A stretch of 32,141 nt of DNA from Trinickia dinghuensis. GTDB taxonomy: Bacteria > Pseudomonadota > Gammaproteobacteria > Burkholderiales > Burkholderiaceae. Position numbers and translations under genes: made by a program. The stretch lies in contig NZ_QRGA01000013.1 in the NCBI RefSeq assembly GCF_003367175.1, positions 89 to 32,229 of the forward strand, given 5' to 3'. Shown here piece after piece: positions 17,947 to 24,409 of this stretch (positions within the stretch are counted from its first letter, which is position 1; the number at the start of each line of letters is the position of its first letter). The notes beneath the pieces were generated by a model, which had not been told where the DNA came from, did no database searches, and saw only the letters and a list, made by a program, of their open reading frames with translations.

Positions 17947-18123
17947 GTACGCTCGAGCCGCGGCTTGCTCGGTCTATCCAAGCGAGCCGGAGCGCGCTGA
18001 TCAAGCGCAATTTTTGCAAAGTACCGCCACCTGTTTCGGCCGGAAAATCGTAGCTCGCTTCTTACTATTCAAAACCAATCGATTCACTAGAATCAGTGGA
18101 ATCACTCATTTAGGAGAGACGAT

Positions 18124-18501
18124 ATGTTGGACCATGTATCGATCGGCGTGCGCGACCTCGGGAAAACGAAGACGTTCTACGACGCCGCGCTCGGGGCGCT
18201 CGGTTATCGCTGCTTGTGTGCGGACGAGTACATGCTCGGATACGGTACGGACTCGGTGCAGCTTTGGATTTCCCCAACCGATAGCCCTGTCTCTCCCGAT
18301 ATGCGATCTGGCTTGCACTTCTGTTTCGCCGCGCCGACGCGTTCGGAGGTGGATGCGTTTCACGCCAAGGCGCTCGAAGCCGGCGGCAAGGACAACGGCG
18401 CGCCGGGAATACGAACCGATTATTCGCCCGGCTATTACGCGGCGTTCGTGGTCGACCCTGACGGGTATCGGCTCGAAGCCTTTTGTCGAGTCGCCGTTTG
18501 A
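18124..18501 (+). CDS. VOC (glyoxalase/bleomycin resistance-like) family protein
   Basis: A 125-residue single-domain protein with the two beta-alpha-beta-beta-beta modules of the vicinal oxygen chelate fold. It starts MLDHVSIGVRDLGKTKTFYD, with the first metal-ligand-type histidine at H4. A second histidine lies in SGLHFCFAA (about 67-75), and the C-terminal DPDGYRLEAF supplies the acidic ligand. These proteins are small cytoplasmic metalloenzymes or binding proteins with very different substrates; none can be chosen here. TAGGAGAG at 18112-18119 is a strong ribosome-binding site. The upstream 177 bp contain an imperfect GATTCACT...AGTGGAATC dyad (about 18078-18101) next to a TAGAAT -10-like element. 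Confidence 0.9.
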   Translation: MLDHVSIGVRDLGKTKTFYDAALGALGYRCLCADEYMLGYGTDSVQLWISPTDSPVSPDMRSGLHFCFAAPTRSEVDAFHAKALEAGGKDNGAPGIRTDYSPGYYAAFVVDPDGYRLEAFCRVAV

Positions 18502-18520
18502 TGCGCTGATTGGATTGCCG

Positions 18521-18553
18521 ATGCTCAGGTCGGAGCGGCTTCGACCTGAGCAT
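18521..18553. terminator. Bidirectional hairpin between convergent genes
   Basis: A perfect 12-bp inverted repeat (ATGCTCAGGTCG, 9-base loop, CGACCTGAGCAT) sits 19 bases after the VOC gene stop and overlaps the last codons of the convergent MFS gene. A strong stem in this place most likely ends or stabilises both transcripts. There is no T-run on either side, so the intrinsic terminator assignment is not certain. Confidence 0.55.
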
Positions 18554-19751
18554 GCACGTATCCGCGCCGGCCTGCTGCATAGCCGAACCAGGACGCTATC
18601 GCGCAGATCCCGACGCACAGGGCGGCCAGACTATAAAACGAGCCCGTCGCATGCAGCAACGAGCCGGCGATAAACGGGCCGCTCGATGCAAGCAGGTAGC
18701 CGATGCTTTGCGCCATGCTGGACAGCTTCCCCGCCACGTGCGAGTCGGGCGAGCGCAATCCGATGACCGTGAGCGCCAGGGTGAACGACGCGCCCTGTGC
18801 GATGCCCAGCAGCAGCGCCCATCCCCACATCGTCGAAAGCGGCGCGAAGAAGCATCCCACGAGGCCCACGGCCGTTAGGACCAGCGAAAGAAGATTGATC
18901 CCACGCTGATCGGGAAGGCGGGCGACCAAAAACGGAAGCAGCAGCGATGTCGCAGCCTGAGCGATCACACTGAGCGACAGCATGAGTCCCGCATCGACGG
19001 CGCTCATGCCGCGCATACGCAAAACCGTAGGGAGCCAACCGAACACGATGTAGGCGAGTGAAGATTGCGAGCCCATGAAAATCGTGACCTGCCACGCGAG
19101 CGGATCCCGCAACAAACCGCGGACGGCACGCGTGCTCCTCCCCACCTGCGTTCCGACGGGCGGCAATTGGCTGCGCCACATCAACACCGCCAGGGCTACG
19201 GGCAATGCCCAGAGGGCCAACGCCCATGCCCAGGCATTTCCATTGGAATCCCCGAAGATTTGCTTCACGAAGTCAGCGGCGGGCGCCGTCGCCGCGGCAG
19301 CCGATGCGGCGCCCGCGCACATGGCTGCGCTATATAGCCCCGTCATCAACGCGACGTGATCGGGGAAGTCGCGCTTCACGACGCCGGGCAGCAACACGTT
19401 CATCAAGCCGATCGAAAAGCAGGCCGCAATCTGCCCGAGGAACAACATTTGCCAAAACGGCAGGACTCGTAACGCCGTCCCAGCAGTGAGCAGCACCAGC
19501 AATCCGAGCAGCGCCCGTTCACTGCCGACTCGGCGCGAGAGCATCGGCGCGAGCGGGCCGAACAAACCGAAGCATAGCGATGGAAGCGTAGTCAGCAGGC
19601 TGGCTCCGGCTGGGGATAGATGCGTCGCGCGAGTTGCTTCGAGCAGGATCGGGCCGACGCTCGTGATGGGTGTGCGCAGCGAGAATGCGATCAGTGCAAG
19701 GCTCGCCGCTAGTGCGAGGCTGTGAGTGCGTGCGTTATTCGAGGCGGTCAC
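18525..19751 (-). CDS. MFS transporter, CynX/NimT family
   Basis: A 408-residue inner-membrane protein with 12 predicted membrane segments. The N-terminal FSLRTPITSVGPILLEATRA segment and the LPSLCFGLFGPLAPMLSRRVGSERAL region match the CynX (cyanate) / NimT (2-nitroimidazole) exporter family, whose members carry organic anions or drugs. The start is GTG at 19749-19751, giving VTASNNARTH before helix 1. It is a single gene convergent with the VOC gene. Its substrate is unknown. Confidence 0.88.
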   Translation of the reverse strand: MTASNNARTHSLALAASLALIAFSLRTPITSVGPILLEATRATHLSPAGASLLTTLPSLCFGLFGPLAPMLSRRVGSERALLGLLVLLTAGTALRVLPFWQMLFLGQIAACFSIGLMNVLLPGVVKRDFPDHVALMTGLYSAAMCAGAASAAAATAPAADFVKQIFGDSNGNAWAWALALWALPVALAVLMWRSQLPPVGTQVGRSTRAVRGLLRDPLAWQVTIFMGSQSSLAYIVFGWLPTVLRMRGMSAVDAGLMLSLSVIAQAATSLLLPFLVARLPDQRGINLLSLVLTAVGLVGCFFAPLSTMWGWALLLGIAQGASFTLALTVIGLRSPDSHVAGKLSSMAQSIGYLLASSGPFIAGSLLHATGSFYSLAALCVGICAIASWFGYAAGRRGYVHAQVEAAPT

Positions 19752-19941
19752 GTCGGCTTATAGGGACATCGTGTTGCGAGTTGCGTCATTGTAGTCTTGG
19801 TGGCGCGTACTGTTTAGGTCCTACCGCGCTTCGAACCCGCCACCACCTTAAGGAGGTCAAAGCGCAACGCTGCTTCAATGCCGGCGTCAGCAAGACATCG
19901 AATCTCGATGCGTATCGGAACAGCTTCACACCAGCATTCCC

Positions 19942-19970
19942 TTGACGGAATATTCCGTAGGAGCTATATT
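19942..19970 (+). promoter_or_regulatory. Sigma-70 promoter of the higBA-like operon
   Basis: TTGACG (19942-19947) and TATATT (19965-19970) are separated by exactly 17 bases. The predicted start near 19977 leaves a leader of about 90 bases before the toxin ATG. The spacer is occupied by a perfect palindrome. Confidence 0.75.
19945..19958. promoter_or_regulatory. Probable antitoxin operator (14-bp perfect palindrome)
   Basis: ACGGAATATTCCGT overlaps the end of the -35 element and the first half of the spacer. Toxin-antitoxin operons with an XRE-type antitoxin are usually repressed by that antitoxin binding such a palindrome in the promoter; binding here is an inference. Confidence 0.65.
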
Positions 19971-20068
19971 TCGACTGGGCGCAAAGCCCATCCGAGAATA
20001 ACTTGATCCCCCAAATCCTAGAGCGAGGCACGTATGCAAGTCGATAAAGTTGCTTTGAGGAGTTCGTT

Positions 20069-20434
20069 ATGGCTTGGGAGGTTGAGTATTGCGAGGCGTT
20101 CGGCGAGTGGTGGAACAACTTAACCGAGCGTGAGCAGGAGTCTGTTGCGGTCTCGGTAGCGCTCCTTGAGCAATATGGACCGGCGTTGCGCTTTCCGCAT
20201 TCGAGCGGAATTAACGGATCTCGACATGCCCATATGAGGGAGCTTCGCGTTCAACACGCAGGCCGACCATATCGCGTGTTGTATGCATTCGATCCTCGGC
20301 GAGCAGCCATTCTGTTGCTAGGCGGCGACAAGACCGGCGACGACCGTTGGTATGACGTCAATGTGCCGAAGGCAGATGCGTCTTACGACGAACATCTAGC
20401 ACAGTTGGTAGCTGAGGGAGCTGGCGATGGCTAA
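20069..20434 (+). CDS. HigB-like toxin, phage-derived Gp49/RelE-ParE superfamily
   Basis: A 121-residue protein. WEVEYCEAFGEWWNNLTERE at the start, SRHAHMRELRVQHAGRPYRVLYAFDPRRAAILLLGGDKTG and then DRWYDVNVPKADASYDEHL follow the pattern of Gp49-like HigB toxins, with conserved Arg/Tyr residues in the ELR and YRVLYAFDP strands and the GDKTG loop. Such toxins are mRNA endonucleases that act on translating ribosomes. GAGGAG precedes the ATG. The gene overlaps the antitoxin start by eight bases, with the toxin first, the higBA order. The toxic activity is inferred from family and context. Confidence 0.9.
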   Translation: MAWEVEYCEAFGEWWNNLTEREQESVAVSVALLEQYGPALRFPHSSGINGSRHAHMRELRVQHAGRPYRVLYAFDPRRAAILLLGGDKTGDDRWYDVNVPKADASYDEHLAQLVAEGAGDG

Positions 20435-20735
20435 GAAGTTTGCTGAATTGCGGGACAAGATGTCACCGCAAGCGCAGGCGCGGGTGGAAGCTCGCGTAAA
20501 AGAAGTGATTGACGAAATGGCGCTCGGCGAGCTGCGGCGTGCGAGGGGCCTATCTCAAGAGGCGCTGGCTATCGTCTTGCACGTGAAGCAGCCGAGCATT
20601 GCGAAGCTGGAACAGCGTACGGACATGTATATCTCGACGCTGAGATCGCATATCGAGGCGATGGGCGGACAGTTGGAAATCATCGCGAAGTTTCCCGAAG
20701 GGGCAGTACGCATCGCGAATTTCTCGTCCCTGTAA
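20427..20735 (+). CDS. HigA-like XRE-family antitoxin
   Basis: A 102-residue protein. The helix-turn-helix lies at about 36-60 (ELRRARGLSQEALAIVLHVK followed by QPSIAKLEQ), followed by TDMYISTLRSHIEAMGGQLE, the usual 'stLrryveAlGgeLeI' of HigA-type antitoxins, and a short C-terminal strand. It would neutralise the upstream toxin and repress the operon through the palindrome at 19945-19958. It overlaps the toxin gene, so the two proteins are made from coupled translation. This is a solitary module with no phage genes beside it. Confidence 0.9.
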   Translation: MAKKFAELRDKMSPQAQARVEARVKEVIDEMALGELRRARGLSQEALAIVLHVKQPSIAKLEQRTDMYISTLRSHIEAMGGQLEIIAKFPEGAVRIANFSSL

Positions 20736-20893
20736 CCGCGAATGGTGTCGAGGCCTCGCGAGACCGGATCTGCAGCGATCCACCTGCAACGAATCGTTCA
20801 GCGCAAAAACGACGAACGGCAAAATAGGCAATTTTTCATACAAATAGCACTTTACTGCTCATAACATTCGGTCATCAAACCGCGAAGCGCCAC

Positions 20894-20902
20894 TGCTATA
20901 CT
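20894..20902 (+). promoter_or_regulatory. Extended -10 promoter before the 595-residue protein gene
   Basis: TGCTATACT is an extended -10 element (TGn plus TATACT); the -35 region (about 20874-20879) is poor, as is common with extended -10 promoters. An AT-rich tract lies at 20820-20870. The predicted start near 20909 gives a leader of about 46 bases. Confidence 0.5.
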
Positions 20903-20954
20903 CCGCCGACAACCAGGGTGGATCGACCACTCGGAGACCGCAGGAGACCAGGTC

Positions 20955-22742
20955 ATGGGCGCAAAGGGACCGTTGGAAATCGTTAGTTCACGTGAGTGGG
21001 TCAGGCGCACCGCGCTCACGCTTAGTTCGCGCAGCGCGAGCACCATCCGCATCGATAACGCGTACGCCGCATGGTGGGCGGCTCGCTTCGACCGGGCCAA
21101 GGCCGCCACCTTGCGCGATGCGCTCGAAGACTACCTCGCCGAGAAGGGCGGCGACTGGTCCAAGGTGCCGCGCAACACCGAAAGCGGCGGCCTCATGCAA
21201 TACATCCACCAGGAAGCGAAAGCGGTTGCGCCGCCGCAGCCGTCGGCCGCGGCCGCACGCGACAGAATCCGGTCGTTCGATATCCCGCACTCGCGCTATG
21301 GCGTGCTTTACCTGCTGGGCAATATCGACATCGACATGAACGCCTTCACCATTGCCATGGAAGGGGTAGGCGCCGTGGGCGGCGCCGTCGGATCCGGCTT
21401 CGCGACGAACATGAGCCATCTGAACAGCGCCACCCAGGCCGCCCGGCATGTCTCGGTCGCGGGGCACGACGTGTCGGCGCGCGCCATCGCCAGCGCCGGG
21501 GCGGTAGCCGCCAAACAGCTGCCGACAGCAGTCAAGACCATCGACAATACCTTCGGCATCAGCAACGCCGCCACTAGGGAACGGCGCTGGGCGAAGACCG
21601 GCACCCTCCGGCCCGCCATGGACAACGCCGACAGCGGTCCGATCAAGTCCAAGGTGACCTGGACGTACCCGACCACCCAGGCCGGCTTCGAGATGATCAA
21701 AGAGGATCCGGTACTGTTCCTGAATCCCTGGGTGCTGCCGACCACGGTGGTCGGCGCGGCGCTCGTGACCGTCACGGAAACGCTCAACAACCTGCGGCGC
21801 GAGATCGAAAGCGCCGTCACTTGGGCCTTCGAGAAAATCAAGAACGCGTTGCTCGGCACGTCGGCCAGCACGTTCAACGTCGCCGGCGGTGTTGTCCGCT
21901 CGCTGATCAAGGTGGTCGTCACGCAGTGCCTCGCGAGCGCGGCGCCTTTCGTCGGTGCGGCCATGGACCTCGGCGCAGGCATTATCAAGACCCTGCGCGC
22001 CGCGGCGGAAAAGGTCGGCGCCTGGCTCGAGCGCCGCCGGATCGAGCTGAACGCCGGACACCCGGAACTGATCGCCACGGCGCTCGAGGGCGAAATGCAG
22101 GCGGGGATCTTCCAGGGGCTGTGGACCACGCTGAAGGGCGCGGTCTCGATGGCGCTGAGCTCGTTCCTGCCCGGCGCGGGCAGCCTTGTCTCGGCCATCG
22201 TCACGGGCGTCGAATGGCTGGTGAAGTTCTGCTTCCGGCTGTGGGAGCAGAGCAAGATCCACGCATTTCTCACCAAGGCGCGCGAACTCTATCTGCAGGA
22301 GCGCGAGTTGGCCAAGCGCGATCCGGGCCCGCGCGGCCTCGAGTTTCAGCCGAACATGGATCCGAGCAAGGGCGGCATCATCCACGACGTGGACAAGTTC
22401 ACGGCCTTCTTCCAGGAAGGCTGCGACGCCAGCCCGCTGATCCCCATGCTCACGCTCAACACCGGCATTTGCGGCAGCCTGATGACGATGGCGAATCTAT
22501 TCAGGGACGAAAAGGTGACGGGGCGAGAAGTGGTGGACCGAGCGACCTATGACACCGGGGCGGCCTATTTTTCCCGGCTCAAGGCTTTCGGCGCGCAGTA
22601 TCTGCAGACTTCGGGCTTCAAGTTTCAGGCGCGCCCGACGGAGACACGCGGGAGCATCCAGGGCTTGCTCGATCACGCTGTGCATCATCACGGGCGGGAT
22701 ACGATGGCGGGCAAGGCCGCGGCGTTCATCTCCGCGACCTAA
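20955..22742 (+). CDS. Conserved-looking protein of unknown function with several hydrophobic helical stretches
   Basis: A 595-residue protein I cannot assign to a characterised family. Residues 32-85 form a charged helical region (NAYAAWWAARFDRAKAATLR and onward to GGLMQYIH). After a PHSRYGVLYLLGNIDIDMNA segment (111-130) come hydrophobic or Gly/Ala-rich stretches at about 131-149, 258-275, 312-346 and 396-429, separated by amphipathic helices. The C-terminal part contains PLIPMLTLNTGICGSLMTMA (494-513) and an AAYFSRLKAFGAQYLQ helix. There is no N-terminal signal peptide. The ATG is preceded by AGGAG at 20942-20946. Helical hairpins of this sort occur in pore-forming toxins and in type VI secretion cargo, but no PAAR, MIX, VgrG or immunity gene is seen nearby, so a secreted role is only a hypothesis. 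Confidence 0.8.
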   Translation: MGAKGPLEIVSSREWVRRTALTLSSRSASTIRIDNAYAAWWAARFDRAKAATLRDALEDYLAEKGGDWSKVPRNTESGGLMQYIHQEAKAVAPPQPSAAAARDRIRSFDIPHSRYGVLYLLGNIDIDMNAFTIAMEGVGAVGGAVGSGFATNMSHLNSATQAARHVSVAGHDVSARAIASAGAVAAKQLPTAVKTIDNTFGISNAATRERRWAKTGTLRPAMDNADSGPIKSKVTWTYPTTQAGFEMIKEDPVLFLNPWVLPTTVVGAALVTVTETLNNLRREIESAVTWAFEKIKNALLGTSASTFNVAGGVVRSLIKVVVTQCLASAAPFVGAAMDLGAGIIKTLRAAAEKVGAWLERRRIELNAGHPELIATALEGEMQAGIFQGLWTTLKGAVSMALSSFLPGAGSLVSAIVTGVEWLVKFCFRLWEQSKIHAFLTKARELYLQERELAKRDPGPRGLEFQPNMDPSKGGIIHDVDKFTAFFQEGCDASPLIPMLTLNTGICGSLMTMANLFRDEKVTGREVVDRATYDTGAAYFSRLKAFGAQYLQTSGFKFQARPTETRGSIQGLLDHAVHHHGRDTMAGKAAAFISAT

Positions 22743-22994
22743 ACCTGAAAGCGGAACAGCAAAACTGCTGCATTGCATGCGGACGGCGAGCGCTCGACGG
22801 TTTCGAGCCCGCCGCCGGGCCGCAAGCTTCTCAACGCCCTACGCGATGAAAGTCGCACGTGCGCCAGCAGCGTGCGCGCAGGCGCCCGCGCCTCGAGCCA
22901 CGCGTGCCCACCACCGTCGATCTGGACTAGTTACCCCAAACACGCCCGCCTTGTAAGCGTCTGAGAGAGTGCGGCAACCGGAGTAATCGGGCAA

Positions 22995-23678
22995 TCAAAT
23001 CCAGCGCAACGCCTCAGCGATGACATCCGTTGCCCCGCTGTCGACGCATTCACCATGAGCGATCAGAAGCCGCTCGGGCTTCCAATCGAGCACTCGTTGG
23101 CGAGCGGCGCGCGCGGCATCGCGCGAGAGAAAACTCAGCCGCCATTCGCGCGGCGTGCTGCCGTGCGGTGCGACAAGGTCATCGAGCCGCAGGAGTATGC
23201 CTTTCCATCCCGTGGCCGCTGCCTCCGGAAAGCGCTGGATTAGATCGCCGAAAATGGCGGTGCGTGACGCGCGATGGAAGAACACCACTTCTTCCATCGC
23301 AAAGGATCCGCGAAACACAACTTGATCAATGTCGACGATCCATTGCCGGTCCGGTTCGTCGCCAAGTTCGGCATCGAAGCGAAACCCTTTCATCTTCCGA
23401 GCAAGACCCGGCGGCGCATGCAGCCGCGCTTCAGGCCAACGGCGCTTCCACGCGGAAAGCGCCAGATGATGCAGCTTGTTCGGCGACACGATATGCGAGA
23501 CTGGTCCAACCGCTTCTACGGCGTCGGCTAAATCTCGCGTCAGCTCGATTGGCGACCATACCCACGTTTCTCTCGAGGAGAGGCGCGCAACCGCCATGCG
23601 GGTCGGATATGGAAAACCATAAAACGGCACCGCCGGGCCATCGGCAAAATACAAATCCGGTCCGAACTCCGTCAGCAT
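22995..23678 (-). CDS. DUF4336 family protein (metallo-beta-lactamase-like fold)
   Basis: A 227-residue protein. It starts MLTEFGPDLYFADGPAVPFY, with VARLSSRETWVWSPIELTRD and the VSHIVSPNKLHHLALSAWKR motif (about 79-98), which are typical of DUF4336 proteins. These resemble truncated metallo-beta-lactamase folds in which the HH pair replaces the usual HxHxDH site. The C-terminal LDWKPERLLIAHGECVDSGA segment is also characteristic. No enzymatic activity is established for the family. It converges with the 595-residue protein gene; the 252 bases between them (22743-22994) hold nothing recognisable. Confidence 0.88.
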   Translation of the reverse strand: MLTEFGPDLYFADGPAVPFYGFPYPTRMAVARLSSRETWVWSPIELTRDLADAVEAVGPVSHIVSPNKLHHLALSAWKRRWPEARLHAPPGLARKMKGFRFDAELGDEPDRQWIVDIDQVVFRGSFAMEEVVFFHRASRTAIFGDLIQRFPEAAATGWKGILLRLDDLVAPHGSTPREWRLSFLSRDAARAARQRVLDWKPERLLIAHGECVDSGATDVIAEALRWI

Positions 23679-23717
23679 TGATTGAGATATTTCGCAATGA
23701 CGATGTAGTGCGTCGAC

Positions 23718-23882
23718 TCAGTGCCCCAACCCGTCACGATTCACTGCGACGGATGAGTCGGAAGGGTTCAACTGGACAGTCTCATCCAAGATCGAATTCG
23801 GGGCCGTGGCATTCACGTTGCCGCACATAGCGGTGACGAAGATGACGACGGTTTTGGTCAGCTTAGTGAAAGGGGGCTGCAT
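23718..23882 (-). CDS. Possible small exported peptide
   Basis: Fifty-four codons from ATG at 23880-23882 (an in-frame GTG lies six codons upstream). The N-terminus MQPPFTKLTKTVVIFVTAMC has a positive segment then a hydrophobic core and could be a signal peptide, with a plausible cleavage after NVNA or NATA; the remainder (PNSILDETVQLNPSDSS) is acidic and polar. AAGG lies eight bases before the ATG. There is no homologue I can name, and such a short frame could be chance, so this is a weak call. Confidence 0.3.
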   Translation of the reverse strand: MQPPFTKLTKTVVIFVTAMCGNVNATAPNSILDETVQLNPSDSSVAVNRDGLGH

Positions 23883-24325
23883 CGTTGCCTTCGTATTCAC
23901 AAGGGTAGTCGCCGTGGAACCATCCTATTATGGGCCGAATCGCTTTCAACGAAGTATCGCGCGTGAGCTAGAGGTAATCGTTCAACCTGGCACCCGGACA
24001 TCCAATAGTAATACGCATAAGCAATTGCACGTATCCTCATTTACGCGTACCAATCGACCTACAACCTTGACGTGAAAGCGTTCCGTCAGTCTGCACCGGC
24101 ATGAGGCGACGGCGGCACCGCCACCGAACGCCCATCGCGCACCTGTCAAAGTTTCCAGTTACCGGATCAACAGCGCCAAGCTGTAATGGCTCCGTGCAAA
24201 AGCACATCCTCAGGCCTTGCGCACAAACCCGTCCCGGTTCGTATCCGGCAAAGGGACCGACCAGACTAGCTTTGCGCAAAGCGGCGACATGTCCGCAATA
24301 AAAACGTAATCGTGGACAGTCGCAT

Positions 24326-24373
24326 CGGTATTCGAATTTAGTCGCGGCCACGGCAATCCATTCGTGAATACCG
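24326..24373. repeat. Inverted repeat in the leader region of the ThDP enzyme gene
   Basis: CGGTATTC (24326-24333) and GAATACCG (24366-24373) are perfect 8-bp arms around 32 bases, ending 36 bases before the ATG of the next gene. It could fold in the mRNA leader or bind a regulator; no function is known. Confidence 0.35.
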
Positions 24374-24409
24374 CGCCAATCGCCGGAAAACATCTCGTTC
24401 GGGGGAGCC

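Larger units (their letters stand above)
19752..20068. other. Intergenic region before the toxin-antitoxin pair
   Basis: These 317 bases between the MFS and toxin genes hold no convincing gene. The composition from about 19900 on is lower in GC than the neighbourhood. It includes an AAGGAGGT at about 19850-19857 not followed by a credible reading frame, and the promoter and operator of the toxin-antitoxin operon listed separately. Confidence 0.6.
23679..24409. other. Long region with no confident gene
   Basis: These 731 bases separate the DUF4336 gene and the ThDP enzyme gene. The part from about 23900 to 24070 is visibly less GC-rich than the neighbouring genes. A 54-codon minus-strand frame with a signal-like N-terminus (23718-23882) is listed separately. 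The stretch 24040-24310 reads open in two minus-strand frames, but neither resembles a known protein. An 8-bp inverted repeat with a 32-base gap lies at 24326-24373. No tRNA, transposase remnant or riboswitch was recognised. Confidence 0.6.

Noticed and set aside
19829..19839. TTCGAACCCGC resembling a tRNA T-loop
   Set aside because: The flanking bases do not pair as a 5-bp T-stem on either strand, and no acceptor or anticodon arm can be drawn around it.
24300..24409. TPP riboswitch before the ThDP enzyme gene
   Set aside because: No CUGAGA or related conserved THI-box elements are seen in the leader.
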